Shown: positions 1 to 8,110, counted from the first letter of the stretch. The stretch is DNA of 20,052 nucleotides from JACQAI01 sp035507915 (GCA_035507915.1 DATJNS010000304.1:1-20052); one strand, 5' to 3'. A program made the numbers and translations. The notes: generated by a model not told the origin, from the sequence alone.

Positions 1-156
1 GGCGGCGAGCCGGGACGGGTGGATCGCGTCAAAGACTCGATCCCCATGGGACGAGGCGGTCAACCCGAAGAGGTTGCGCGGGCGATCCTGTGGCTGGCAA
101 GCGCCGAGGCGTCCTTCGTCACCGGCACGTTCCTCGACGTCACCGGCGGCAAGTGA
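1..156 (+). CDS. Short-chain dehydrogenase/reductase (SDR), C-terminal part
   Basis: The reading frame is open from the left edge and ends with TGA at 154-156, giving the last 51 residues. They contain the typical SDR C-terminal stretch: a P-M-G-R-G-G-Q-P-E-E-V-A segment, a helix with I-L-W-L-A-S, and the closing F-V-T-G-T-F-L-D-V-T-G-G-K. In classical SDRs this part packs against the cofactor and substrate pocket and supports tetramer formation. The Rossmann motif and the Tyr-Lys catalytic pair lie outside the window, so the substrate cannot be told. A 145-base gap separates it from the next gene on the same strand. The family call is secure; the specific function is not. Confidence 0.85.
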   Translation, partial: GGEPGRVDRVKDSIPMGRGGQPEEVARAILWLASAEASFVTGTFLDVTGGK

Positions 157-301
157 GCGACAGGGCGCGGCGGTGCGCGCGGCGCTCCGTCGACGCCTCG
201 CTAAAATGCCTTGTTTTACCGCGATGTAATGCGCTGGCGGAGGGATGGCGCGGGCCGCGCGCGCGTAACATTGGCGGAGGCCGACGGATCGGGAGACGGC
301 G

Positions 302-1672
302 ATGGGCGTGCTGATCGAGGACGGCAGGTCGGGCGGCGTGACGGCGCCCGCCGCGTTCGCCGCCGCGCGCTTCGGACTGGGCGCCCGGCCGGGCGAGCTC
401 GCGATCATCGGACGCGATCCGCGCGGCTGGGTCGAGAGCCAGCTGCAGCGCCCGGCGCCGCTGCCCGCCGCGCTCGCCGGCAAGCCCTCGAGCGCCGAGA
501 TCCTCGCCGAGGTGATGGAGGCGCATGCCAAGGGCGGCCCGGCCAAGGTCGGCAAGCTGGCGCGCGAGAATCTGCGCGCGGTCTACCTCAACGAGGTGGC
601 GGCGCGCACCCAGGCGGCGATCGAGACCGACCATCCGGTGTTCGAGCGGCTGGTGCAGTTCTGGAGCAACCACTTCACCGTCTCGGTGCGCGGCAAGCCG
701 TTCGTGCTCGGCATCCCCGGCGCCTACGAGCGCGAGGCGATCCGGCCTCACGTGCTCGGCCGCTTCGAGGACATGCTGCGCGCGGTGGTCGAGCACCCCG
801 CGATGCTGGTCTATCTCGACAACTGGCTGTCGGTCGGGCCGGACTCGATCGGCGGCCGGCGGCGCAACAAGGGGCTCAACGAGAACCTGGCGCGCGAGAT
901 CATGGAGCTCCACACGCTCGGCGTGGACGGCGGCTACACCCAGGCCGACGTCACGACCTTCGCCAAGGTGCTGACCGGCTGGACCGTGACGCCGCTGCGC
1001 AGCGGCGACCCCGGCCACTTCCGCTTCATGCCGCAGATCCACGAGCCGGGCGACAAGGTGATCCTCGGCCGGCCCTATGCCGAGGGCGGCAAGGCCGAGG
1101 GCGACGCCGTGCTGCGCGACCTCGCGCACCATCCGTCGACCGCGCGCTTCATCGCGACCAAGCTGGCGCGCCACTTCATCGCCGACGACCCGCCGCCCGA
1201 CGCGGTCGACCGGCTGGCGCGGCGCTTCCAGGAGACCGGCGGCGACCTCGGCGCGGTCACGCGCACCCTGGTCGCGCTGCCCGAGGCGTGGCCCAAGACG
1301 CCGAACAAGATCAAGACGCCGAACGAGCTGGTGATCTCGGCGTTTCGCGCGCTCGGCGGCGCGCCGGAGGAGCCGTTGCGCCTGGTGCAGTCGCTCGCCG
1401 TGCTCGAGCAGCCGACGTTCAGCGCGCCCTCGCCGGCCGGCTGGCCCGACAAGGCGTCGGACTGGATCGGCCCCGAGGCGGCGATGAAGCGCATCGAATG
1501 GGTGCACGTGCTGGCCACCCGCTGGCCGCGCGAGGACTCGCCGATCACGCTCGCGTCCGACGTGCTGGGCGACGGCGTCGCGCCGACCACCAGCTTCGCG
1601 TTCGAGCACGCCGCCAGCGCGCGCGACGGCGTCGCCTACGTGCTGCTGAGCCCGGAATTCCAGCGGAGATGA
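302..1672 (+). CDS. DUF1800 family protein
   Basis: A 456-residue protein of the DUF1800 family, whose biochemical role is not established. The N-terminus has the family's A-A-x-R-F-G-L-G-A-R-P-G-E-L motif (about residues 20-34). Further on are the conserved F-W-S-N-H-F-T segment (near 120) and the N-E-N-L-A-R-E-I-M-E-L-H-T-L-G-V-D-G-G-Y-T block (near 197-217), the family's strongest signature. No signal peptide is visible with this start, unlike the partner gene. The ATG at 302 has GGGAG about 7 bases upstream. The TGA stop overlaps the ATG at 1669 (ATGA), so it is translationally coupled with the DUF1501 gene; the two families usually occur as such a pair. An AT-richer patch at 201-230 may contain the promoter. 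Confidence 0.9.
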   Translation: MGVLIEDGRSGGVTAPAAFAAARFGLGARPGELAIIGRDPRGWVESQLQRPAPLPAALAGKPSSAEILAEVMEAHAKGGPAKVGKLARENLRAVYLNEVAARTQAAIETDHPVFERLVQFWSNHFTVSVRGKPFVLGIPGAYEREAIRPHVLGRFEDMLRAVVEHPAMLVYLDNWLSVGPDSIGGRRRNKGLNENLAREIMELHTLGVDGGYTQADVTTFAKVLTGWTVTPLRSGDPGHFRFMPQIHEPGDKVILGRPYAEGGKAEGDAVLRDLAHHPSTARFIATKLARHFIADDPPPDAVDRLARRFQETGGDLGAVTRTLVALPEAWPKTPNKIKTPNELVISAFRALGGAPEEPLRLVQSLAVLEQPTFSAPSPAGWPDKASDWIGPEAAMKRIEWVHVLATRWPREDSPITLASDVLGDGVAPTTSFAFEHAASARDGVAYVLLSPEFQRR

Positions 1673-1677
1673 GCGCC

Positions 1678-2901
1678 ATGCTTCCGATCACGCGTCGCGG
1701 CACTCTCGGCAGCTTGCTCGCGCTGGCGGGCGCCGGCCTGCTGCCGCGCATCGCGCTGGCGGCGCTGCCGACCGACCGGCGCACCGTCGTGATCCTGCTG
1801 CGCGGCGCGCTCGACGGCCTCGCCGCGGTGCCGCCCTACGGCGATCCAACCTATGCCGGCCAGCGCGGCGCGATCGCGCTCGCCGCCAGCGACGTGATCC
1901 CGCTCGACGGCACGTTCGGGCTCAATCCCGGACTGCAGGCGCTCAAGCCGATGTGGGACGACAAGCAGCTCTTGATCGTGCATGCCGTCGCCTCGCCCTA
2001 TCGCGAGCGCTCGCACTTCGACGGCCAGAACCTGCTGGAGAACGGCACCCTGCGTCCGCAAGGCAGCGCCGACGGCTGGCTCAACCGGGCGCTCGGCGCC
2101 GGGCCACAGCCGCACGACGGGCGTCGGCTCGGGCTCGCGGTCGGCGGCGCGGTGCCGCTGCTGATGCGCGGCGCGGTGCCGGTGGCGTCGTGGGAGCCGC
2201 AGGTCATGCCGCCGGTCGATCAGCAGTTCCTCGATCTGCTGGCGGCGATGTACCGGCACGATCCGGTGTTCGGGCCGGCGCTCGCCGAGGCCATCAAGGC
2301 CGACGCGATGAGCACGGCCGCGCTCGGCGAGGACGCCGACGCGCCGCCGCAACGCCGGATGGCGGCCAAGCGCGGCGTCGGCGCCAAGGCCTTCAAGGCG
2401 CTCGCCGGCTCGGCCGGCAAGCTGCTGGCGGCGCCCGAGGGCCCGCGCGTCGCGGCGCTCGACATGGGCGGCTGGGATACCCACGCCAACCAGGGCGCGG
2501 CCAAGGGGCGCCTGTTCGACAACCTCGCCGGGCTGGCCGACGGCCTGGCCGCGCTCAAGGAGTCGCTCGGCCCGGCGTGGCGCGACACCGCGGTGGTCGT
2601 CGTCACCGAGTTCGGCCGCACCGTCGCGGTCAACGGCACCGGCGGCACCGACCACGGCACCGCGACCGTGGCGCTGGTGCTGGGCGGCGCGGTCGATGGC
2701 GGCCGCATCGTGACGGACTGGCCGGGCTTGGCGCGCGCGCAGCTCTATCAGAACCGCGACCTCAAGCCGACCACCGACCTGCGCAGCGTGCTGAAGGCCG
2801 TGCTGCAGCCGCAGCTGCAGCTGTCGACCGACGCGCTCGGCCGCAACGTGTTTCCCGACAGCACGAGCATCCGGCCGCTCGACGGCGTCCTCAAGGCGTA
2901 G
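1678..2901 (+). CDS. DUF1501 family protein, Tat-exported
   Basis: A 407-residue DUF1501 protein; the family shares a sulfatase/alkaline-phosphatase-like fold, but no activity is firmly assigned. The first residues carry a twin-arginine signal (T-R-R-G-T-L at 5-10), then a hydrophobic segment ending near A-L-A-A-L-P, so periplasmic export is expected. Family motifs include R-G-A-L-D-G-L, S-H-F-D-G-Q-N-L-L-E-N-G, D-M-G-G-W-D-T-H, and V-T-E-F-G-R-T followed by G-G-T-D-H-G-T, whose Asp and His residues are probable metal ligands. I chose the ATG at 1678 because GGAG at 1665-1668 is well spaced for it. The in-frame ATG at 1669 overlaps the DUF1800 stop and is the alternative, adding three residues. 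It is the second gene of a two-gene operon. Confidence 0.9.
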   Translation: MLPITRRGTLGSLLALAGAGLLPRIALAALPTDRRTVVILLRGALDGLAAVPPYGDPTYAGQRGAIALAASDVIPLDGTFGLNPGLQALKPMWDDKQLLIVHAVASPYRERSHFDGQNLLENGTLRPQGSADGWLNRALGAGPQPHDGRRLGLAVGGAVPLLMRGAVPVASWEPQVMPPVDQQFLDLLAAMYRHDPVFGPALAEAIKADAMSTAALGEDADAPPQRRMAAKRGVGAKAFKALAGSAGKLLAAPEGPRVAALDMGGWDTHANQGAAKGRLFDNLAGLADGLAALKESLGPAWRDTAVVVVTEFGRTVAVNGTGGTDHGTATVALVLGGAVDGGRIVTDWPGLARAQLYQNRDLKPTTDLRSVLKAVLQPQLQLSTDALGRNVFPDSTSIRPLDGVLKA

Positions 2902-3099
2902 CGGACCAGCCGGGACGGCGCCCGGCCGGCGCGCCACCGTCGCTCAGGCAGCCCAGCCGCTGCCGAGCGGCTACACGGGCGCCGGCAATCCGGTGTTCGC
3001 CAACCTGCTGTCGACCTGCCACGTGGCCGCCTGAGCACGCGTTCCGCCGCGCCGCGGCGTTTCGTGGTAAGCAGTCCCTGGTCCATGAGGGGGGATGCG

Positions 3100-3867
3100 A
3101 TGGTCGGCCTCATCGTCGCCGCGGCGCTGCTTGCCCTCGCGCTGAGCGGCATCCGGATCGCCCAGGAATACGAGCGGGCCGTCGTGTTCCGGCTCGGCCG
3201 CATCCGGCCAGCGCGCGGACCGGGGCTCTACTATCTGATCCCGCTCATCGAGTGGCGCAGGACGATGGACCTGCGCGTCAACACCGTGAACATCGAGCAG
3301 CAGGAGACGATCACGAAGGACAGCGTCACCATCAAGGTGAACGCCGTCCTGTGGTTCAAGGTCGCCGACCCCGTGAAGGCGGTCACCACGGTCGCCAGCT
3401 TCCAGTCGGCCGTCTATGCCGTCGCGCTCACCAGCCTGCGCAACGTGATCGGGCAGCACGACCTCGACGAGGTCCTGAAGGCGCGCGACCGCATCAACGC
3501 CCAGCTCAAGCAGATGGTCGATCACGCGAGCGAGCCGTGGGGGATCGAGATCGTGGCGATCGAGATGAAGGACGTCGAGATCCCCGAGCAGATGCAGCGC
3601 GCGATGGCGCGCGAGGCCGAGGCGATCCGCGAGAAGCGCGCGCGCATCATCAAGGCCGAGGCCGAGGACGAGGCGGCGCGCAAGCTGTTCGACGCCTCGG
3701 AGGTCATCTCGCGGAGCCCGGCGGCGCTCGAGCTGCGCCGCATGCAGATGATCGCCGAGGTCGGCATCGACCAGAACACCACCACGATCATCCTGCTGCC
3801 GTCCGACTTCGTCGATGCGGCGCGCGCGTTCGCGAGCCAGCGCCGTGCGCCGGCGGACGCCGGCTGA
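3100..3867 (+). CDS. Slipin / stomatin-like SPFH (Band 7) membrane protein
   Basis: A 255-residue SPFH-domain protein of the slipin type, a membrane-anchored scaffold that oligomerises at the inner membrane. A single hydrophobic N-terminal segment (about 2-17) is followed by E-Y-E-R-A-V-V-F-R-L-G-R, G-P-G-L-Y-Y-L-I-P and the Q-Q-E-T-I-T-K-D-S-V-T block typical of stomatins. An Ala/Glu/Arg-rich coiled coil follows (A-M-A-R-E-A-E-A-I-R-E-K-R-A-R), then T-T-T-I-I-L-L-P-S. The length is normal for slipins. I chose the ATG at 3100 because of the strong G-rich ribosome binding site at 3087-3094; in-frame GTG 3064 and ATG 3085 are alternatives. Slipins are often next to an NfeD gene, and none is present here. 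Confidence 0.93.
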   Translation: MVGLIVAAALLALALSGIRIAQEYERAVVFRLGRIRPARGPGLYYLIPLIEWRRTMDLRVNTVNIEQQETITKDSVTIKVNAVLWFKVADPVKAVTTVASFQSAVYAVALTSLRNVIGQHDLDEVLKARDRINAQLKQMVDHASEPWGIEIVAIEMKDVEIPEQMQRAMAREAEAIREKRARIIKAEAEDEAARKLFDASEVISRSPAALELRRMQMIAEVGIDQNTTTIILLPSDFVDAARAFASQRRAPADAG

Positions 3868-3966
3868 GCCGACCGCCGACGCGGGTCCGCAAACGCGAAG
3901 CCGCCGCATTCGCCGCCGGCGCCGCTTCGGTGCTAGGCTGACCTGACCGCGACAGGAGCCTCGCCC

Positions 3967-4476
3967 ATGGTCCAGATGCCGATCGTCGATCTGCGCGCGC
4001 ACGCCCGGGCGCTGGGCGAGAGCGGCAAGCGGGTCAGCGTGCTGTGGCAGGACTCCGAGTCGATCGGGTTCCTGGCGCGCGGGCGCGAGTATCGCAGCGA
4101 GTTCCACATCAACCCGAGCGACGAGGTCATGCTGATGGTCGCGGGCGAGATGCGGCTGCATTACCGGACGCCCGCCGGCACGGAGGACCTCGCCGTCATC
4201 CCGGAAGGCTCGACGATCTTCACGCCCGCCGGCGTGCCGCACTCGCCGCGCTTCCCGCCCGACGCCTTCGCGCTGATCATGGAGCGCAAGCGCAAGCCCG
4301 GCGAGGTCGACCACTTCCTGTGGTTCTGCCCGACATGCGACCACCTGCTGCACGACCAGAGCGCCGTGGTCGACGACTACCGCGCCGATCCGGTGTCCAA
4401 GGCCTACGCGGCGTTCTTCGACAGCGAGGCCCTGCGCACCTGCAAGGCGTGCGGCCACGTGATGCCCCGGCCGTGA
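3967..4476 (+). CDS. nbaC: 3-hydroxyanthranilate 3,4-dioxygenase
   Basis: A 169-residue cupin that matches bacterial 3-hydroxyanthranilate 3,4-dioxygenase, which opens the ring of 3-hydroxyanthranilate to 2-amino-3-carboxymuconate semialdehyde in the kynurenine or 2-nitrobenzoate pathway. Probable iron ligands by comparison with the Cupriavidus enzyme are His47, Glu53 and His92. Arg43, Arg95 (with a one-residue deletion after His92) and Glu106 match the substrate-binding residues. The C-terminal rubredoxin-like metal site is intact: C121-x2-C124 and C159-x2-C162. AGGAG at 3954-3958 precedes the ATG. No kynureninase, kynurenine monooxygenase or quinolinate phosphoribosyltransferase gene is in the window, so the pathway context is missing. 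The alternative name haaO is also used. Confidence 0.9.
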   Translation: MVQMPIVDLRAHARALGESGKRVSVLWQDSESIGFLARGREYRSEFHINPSDEVMLMVAGEMRLHYRTPAGTEDLAVIPEGSTIFTPAGVPHSPRFPPDAFALIMERKRKPGEVDHFLWFCPTCDHLLHDQSAVVDDYRADPVSKAYAAFFDSEALRTCKACGHVMPRP

Positions 4477-4502
4477 GCGCGGTGGACCTCGAGATCCCGA
4501 CG

Positions 4503-4521
4503 GCGGCGAGCGGCTCGCCGC
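4503..4521. terminator. Hairpin between convergent genes, possible bidirectional terminator
   Basis: A 9-bp perfect inverted repeat, GCGGCGAGC and its complement, around one central G (5-nt loop if the innermost pairs open). It lies in the 52-base gap between the dioxygenase stop and the stop of the opposing YqgE gene. No T-run follows on either strand, so intrinsic termination is only inferred from position and stem strength. Confidence 0.4.
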
Positions 4522-4528
4522 GCTGCGC

Positions 4529-5158
4529 CTAGAGGTCGCGCGTGCGCGCGGCCATGGCGTGGTCCCACACCTGATCACGGTCGACGTCGAACACCAGCTT
4601 GGGATCGGCGGGCGCGGTGAACCAGTCGTGCCGGTCCATCTCGCCCTCGAGCTGGCCCGGCCCCCAGCCGGCGTAGCCCATCGCGAACAGCGACTTCGCC
4701 GGTCCCTTGTGATGCCCGATGTCGCGCAGGATGTCGGGATTGGAGGTCACCGCGATCCGGCCGTCGATCTCGATGGTATCGGGATGGTGGTAGTCGGCGG
4801 TGTGGACGATGAACCCGGCGCCGAGTTCGACCGGCCCGCCGGCATACACCTCGACCTTGCCCTCGGCCGTGTCGTCGGGCTTGCCGATCGCCGCCAACAG
4901 GCTGGTCAGCGTGCGTTCTTCCACGGGTCGATTGATCATGATGCCGAACGCGCCGCCCTTGTCGTGGCGCACGATCAGGATGACGGCGTGATAGAAGCGC
5001 GGATCGCCGATCGCGGGCGACGCGACCAGGAGCTGGCCGCGCAGCGAGCCGGGCCCGGCGTCGTCCTCGGGCGGCGCGGTCGGCGCGGCCCGCGACAACA
5101 TCGGCAGCAGCAGCAACGCCGCCGCGATCAGGATCGAGCGTCGAGAAGAGCGCGACAT
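4529..5158 (-). CDS. YqgE/AlgH family (UPF0301) protein with N-terminal signal peptide
   Basis: A 209-residue UPF0301/AlgH-family protein; the family is linked to transcriptional regulation of alginate in Pseudomonas, but its biochemistry is unclear. The core begins near residue 36 with L-R-G-Q-L-L-V-A-S-P-A-I-G-D-P-R-F and continues with G-G-A-F-G-I-M-I-N-R-P, Y-A-G-G-P-V and a late G-Y-A-G-W-G-P-G-Q-L-E-G-E motif, all family hallmarks. Residues 1-25 have a basic start (S-R-S-S-R-R), a Leu/Ala-rich core and S-R-A|A, a classical signal peptide. Most members are about 185 residues and lack this extension. The ATG at 5158 has only a weak upstream GTGGG. It is divergent from the dehydrogenase at 5343. 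Confidence 0.9.
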   Translation of the reverse strand: MSRSSRRSILIAAALLLLPMLSRAAPTAPPEDDAGPGSLRGQLLVASPAIGDPRFYHAVILIVRHDKGGAFGIMINRPVEERTLTSLLAAIGKPDDTAEGKVEVYAGGPVELGAGFIVHTADYHHPDTIEIDGRIAVTSNPDILRDIGHHKGPAKSLFAMGYAGWGPGQLEGEMDRHDWFTAPADPKLVFDVDRDQVWDHAMAARTRDL

Positions 5159-5218
5159 CCCACGGCATGGTCGCGCCGTTCGGCGCAGCGCGCAACCCTC
5201 GGCGTCGCCGCAGATGCG

Positions 5219-5265
5219 CGATCGCCGCGCGGCGCGCAAGGCTGGTGCGCGTCGCGCGGCGATCG
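5219..5265. repeat. 19-bp-stem inverted repeat between divergent genes
   Basis: The arms at 5219-5237 and 5247-5265 pair along all 19 positions with a single G-T pair (5232/5252), leaving a 9-base loop (5238-5246). The outer 13 bases of each arm are perfectly complementary. It sits in the 184-base divergent gap, 60 bases upstream of the YqgE-family start and 77 bases upstream of the dehydrogenase start. It could be an operator, a 5' UTR structure or a genomic palindromic repeat; the sequence alone does not decide. Confidence 0.85.
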
Positions 5266-5342
5266 ACGGGCGATTGACTCGGGGCCGGCCCGCGCGCGAG
5301 CCTCGGGCCTCGGATCATCGTCGCGGAACGCGGGAGGAAGAC

Positions 5343-6296
5343 ATGAAAGTCGGTTTCATCGGGGTCGGCACCATGGGTGCCGGCATGGCGTCGAACCTCC
5401 AGAAGGCCGGCCACACGCTGATCGTCAACGACCTGACGCGCCAGGCAGCGAGCCATCACCTGAACGCCGGCGGCGTGTGGGCCGAGACGCCCAAGGCGGT
5501 CGCCGAGCAGTGCGAGGTCGTGTTCGCCTCGCTGCCCGCGCCGCCCGACGTCGAGAAGGTCGCGCTCGGCGAGAACGGCCTGCTGGCCGGCTTCAAGAAG
5601 GGCAGCGTGTTCTTCGACCTGTCGACCAACTCGCCGACCGTCGTGCGCGCGATCCACGCCAAGTTCCTCGAGAAGGGCGTGCACATGTTGGATGCGCCGG
5701 TGAGCGGCGGCCCCAAGGGTGCGGCGTCGGGCAAGCTCGCGATCTGGGTCGGCGGCGACCAGGCGATCTTCGACAAGTACAAGAAGGTGCTCGACGACTT
5801 CAGCGACCAGGCGCGCTATGTCGGACCGATCGGCGCGGGATCGGTCGCCAAGCTGGTGCACAACTGCGCGGGCTACATCATCCAGACCGGCCTCGCCGAG
5901 GTCTTCACGATGGGCGTCAAGGGCGGCGTCGAGCCGCTGGCGCTGTGGGAAGCCGTGCGTCAGGGCGCGGTCGGCCGCTCGCGCACCTTCGATCGCCTGC
6001 TCGACACCTTCCTGGTCAACAAATACGACCCGCCCAACTTCGCGCTGCGGCTCGCCCACAAGGACGTCTCGCTGGCATGCGCGCTCGGCCGCGAGCTCGG
6101 CGTGCCGATGCGTCTCGCGCATCTCACGCTCGAGGAGATGACCGAGGGGCTGGGGCGCGGCTGGGGCGGACGCGACTCACGCTCGCCGATGCTGCTGCAG
6201 GTCGAGCGCGCCGGGGTCAAGATCGCGGTCGAGCCCGAGCGCGCGCAGGCGTCGCTCGCCAAGGAGCCGCGCAACGCCAACGACCCGCGCGCCTGA
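5343..6296 (+). CDS. NAD(P)-dependent beta-hydroxyacid dehydrogenase (3-hydroxyisobutyrate dehydrogenase family)
   Basis: A 317-residue protein of the 3-hydroxyisobutyrate / 2-hydroxy-3-oxopropionate reductase family, which oxidises beta-hydroxyacids to semialdehydes or the reverse. The N-terminal Rossmann motif G-F-I-G-V-G-T-M-G-A-G-M spans 4-15. The substrate-binding D-A-P-V-S-G-G is at 117-123 and the catalytic lysine is Lys170 in G-A-G-S-V-A-K-L-V-H-N. The all-helical C-terminal domain ends normally, with an extra polar tail of about 20 residues. Asp30 after the second strand is in the position that often favours NAD over NADP. GGAGGAAG at 5333-5340 sits just before the ATG. The substrate cannot be fixed from sequence, because glyoxylate reductases and similar enzymes share these motifs. 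Confidence 0.9.
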   Translation: MKVGFIGVGTMGAGMASNLQKAGHTLIVNDLTRQAASHHLNAGGVWAETPKAVAEQCEVVFASLPAPPDVEKVALGENGLLAGFKKGSVFFDLSTNSPTVVRAIHAKFLEKGVHMLDAPVSGGPKGAASGKLAIWVGGDQAIFDKYKKVLDDFSDQARYVGPIGAGSVAKLVHNCAGYIIQTGLAEVFTMGVKGGVEPLALWEAVRQGAVGRSRTFDRLLDTFLVNKYDPPNFALRLAHKDVSLACALGRELGVPMRLAHLTLEEMTEGLGRGWGGRDSRSPMLLQVERAGVKIAVEPERAQASLAKEPRNANDPRA

Positions 6297-6319
6297 CCGG
6301 ACACGGCGGCGGCGGCGCG

Positions 6320-6844
6320 CTACAGGACCGCGTGCGCGATCTCCTTGTGCGGCCGGCTGACGATGAAGTGCTGGTCGCGCGTCTTCTGCTCGACGTAGTG
6401 GAAGACCTGGGCGACGAACACCTGGTTGACCGCCGTGCCGTCCTCCGACAGGGGCATGAAGAGCACTTTGGTATGGCGCTCGATGGCGCCGCCCGTGTCG
6501 GCCAGGAACAGGCTCTCGGAGTACACCGGGCGGCGCTCGCGCACGCACTCGTCGTAGAGGCCGAGCACGTGCGCCCGGTACTGCGGTCCCTTGAGCACCT
6601 CATCGAGGAACCGCCCGGTGGCGTTCATGCCGTGCTCTTGCGAATTGGCGGTGCCGATCAGCCGGTAGCGGTAGCGGCCCGGCCCGTGCACCTCGACCAG
6701 CATGACGTGCGGCAGCAGCCGGGGGATGTCGACCGGGTCGAGATCCCGCCGAGACGGCATGGCGCGGCCGGCGGCGATCCGGCGCCAGTACTCGTACGCC
6801 CCCTGGAGCCGCGCGTCGGCGATCGACGAGGGTTTGGTTTCCAT
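6320..6844 (-). CDS. PAS_5-family PAS domain protein
   Basis: A 174-residue protein that is essentially a single PAS domain of the PAS_5 family, common and often multicopy in alphaproteobacteria. Recognisable parts are R-R-D-L-D-P-V-D-I-P-R-L-L-P-H-V-M-L-V-E-V, R-Y-R-Y-R-L-I-G-T, the G-M-N-A-T-G-R-F-L-D-E-V block, and L-F-M-P-L-S-E-D-G near the end. There is no attached kinase, cyclase or DNA-binding domain, so it is a free-standing sensor or partner protein of unknown ligand. I chose the ATG at 6844; an in-frame start at 6883 would add 13 atypical residues. It converges with the dehydrogenase, their stops being 23 bases apart. Confidence 0.85.
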   Translation of the reverse strand: METKPSSIADARLQGAYEYWRRIAAGRAMPSRRDLDPVDIPRLLPHVMLVEVHGPGRYRYRLIGTANSQEHGMNATGRFLDEVLKGPQYRAHVLGLYDECVRERRPVYSESLFLADTGGAIERHTKVLFMPLSEDGTAVNQVFVAQVFHYVEQKTRDQHFIVSRPHKEIAHAVL

Positions 6845-6986
6845 CCCGGCGCCTATCGTCGGCCGCGTCGGCAGGCTTGGCAAGTGCCGGTGGTGCGCCG
6901 GGCGGGCGACCGTGCCGCTGGGTTGTGCCGGCGCGGCCCCCTGGTCGCCGGCACGCCGGTGCTCGAACGCGGGCGATAGACCGGGT

Positions 6987-8003
6987 TCAGCCCGGCGTCG
7001 GCGCGTCGGACGCCAGCAGACCCTGGCTCTTGAGGTCGCGCCACAGCGCGGCCGGCACCGGCTGGGCGAGCGCGGCGACGTTGCGCGTCACCTCGTCGGG
7101 CGTGACCGCCCCGAGCACCAGGGTGCTGATCGCCGGATGGCCGAGCGGGAAATGCAGCGCGGCGCGCGCCAACGGCACGTCGTGGGCCCGGCATACCGCC
7201 TCGAGGCGGCGCACGCGCTCCAGCACCTCGGGCGGCGGCGCGACGTAGTTGTAGTGCGCCTGCGGCACGGCGCCCAACGCCAGGATGCCGGAGTTGAACA
7301 CGCCGCCCAGCATGACGCCGATGCGCTTCTCGAGCGCGAGCGGCAGGAAATCGGCGAGCGCCGGCTGCTCGAGCAGCGAATAGCGCCCGGCCAGCAGCAT
7401 GACGTCGAAGTCGCCGGCGCGGGCGAAGCGCGCACACATGTCGGCCTCGTTGAGCCCGACGCCGATCGCGCGCACGACGCCGTCGGCGCGCAGCCTTTCG
7501 AGCGCGCGATAGGCGCCGTCCATCGCCTCCTTGAAACGCGTCTCGAGCATGTCGCCCTGGTTGCGCTTGTCGAGATCGTGCAGCAGCAGGATGTCGACGC
7601 GGTCCATGCCGAGCCGCAGCAGCGACTGCTCGAACGCGCGCAGCGCGCCGTCGTAGGAGTAGTCGAACACCGGGCGGTGCGCGAAGCCGCCGGCGAAGCG
7701 CGACCCCGGCAGGCGCTGCTGGCGCGGATCGAACCAGCGTCCGACCTTGGTCGAGAGCACGAAGCTGGCGCGCGGGACGCGACGCAGCGCCGTGCCGAAG
7801 CGATGCTCCGACAGCCCGTGGCCGTACCAGGGCGAGGTGTCGAACAACGTGATGCCGGCGTCGTGCGCCGCCGCGACGGCGGCGATCGCGGCCGCGTCGT
7901 CGAGCGGGCCGTAGAGGTCGCCCAGCGGCGCGCCGCCGAAGCCGATCGCCGACACCGCGATGCCGCTGCGGCCGAGCACGCGGGGTGGCAGGGATGCCGT
8001 CAT
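6987..8003 (-). CDS. Aldo/keto reductase (aldose 1-dehydrogenase type)
   Basis: A 338-residue TIM-barrel aldo/keto reductase. The catalytic tetrad is visible: Asp55 and Tyr60 in F-D-T-S-P-W-Y-G-H-G, Lys86 in S-T-K-V-G-R, and His142 in L-L-L-H-D. The start (V-L-G-R-S-G-I-A-V-S-A-I-G-F-G-G-A-P-L-G-D-L-Y) and the F-D-T-S-P-W-Y-G segment resemble D-threo-aldose / L-fucose / L-galactose 1-dehydrogenases, which oxidise sugars to lactones. The ATG at 8003 has GGAAGGAG upstream, much better than the in-frame ATG at 8066. It is divergent from the dioxygenase at 8111, so the two may share a control region (8004-8110). The sugar substrate is inferred only from family resemblance. Confidence 0.9.
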   Translation of the reverse strand: MTASLPPRVLGRSGIAVSAIGFGGAPLGDLYGPLDDAAAIAAVAAAHDAGITLFDTSPWYGHGLSEHRFGTALRRVPRASFVLSTKVGRWFDPRQQRLPGSRFAGGFAHRPVFDYSYDGALRAFEQSLLRLGMDRVDILLLHDLDKRNQGDMLETRFKEAMDGAYRALERLRADGVVRAIGVGLNEADMCARFARAGDFDVMLLAGRYSLLEQPALADFLPLALEKRIGVMLGGVFNSGILALGAVPQAHYNYVAPPPEVLERVRRLEAVCRAHDVPLARAALHFPLGHPAISTLVLGAVTPDEVTRNVAALAQPVPAALWRDLKSQGLLASDAPTPG

Positions 8004-8110
8004 GACGGGCTCCTTCCGAAAGGTCGCGCGGGACGCATCGTAGCGCCCCCGGCACGAGTTCATCATGCCGTAAGACGCGGGTAATCCCTCTTGTGTACGC
8101 TCGCGGAACC

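Noticed and set aside
140..1609. Long minus-strand open frames opposite the DUF1800, DUF1501 and other genes
   Set aside because: They are Arg/Ala/His-rich without domains and lie entirely over well-supported genes; high GC produces such frames.
2942..3034. A 30-residue open stretch (ending L-L-S-T-C-H-V-A-A) between the DUF1501 gene and the slipin, possibly a gene remnant
   Set aside because: No start codon, no ribosome binding site and no family I can recognise; too short to support.
5214..5342. Upstream extension of the dehydrogenase reading frame
   Set aside because: The ATG at 5343 has a strong ribosome binding site and starts directly in the Rossmann motif; the extension crosses the inverted repeat.
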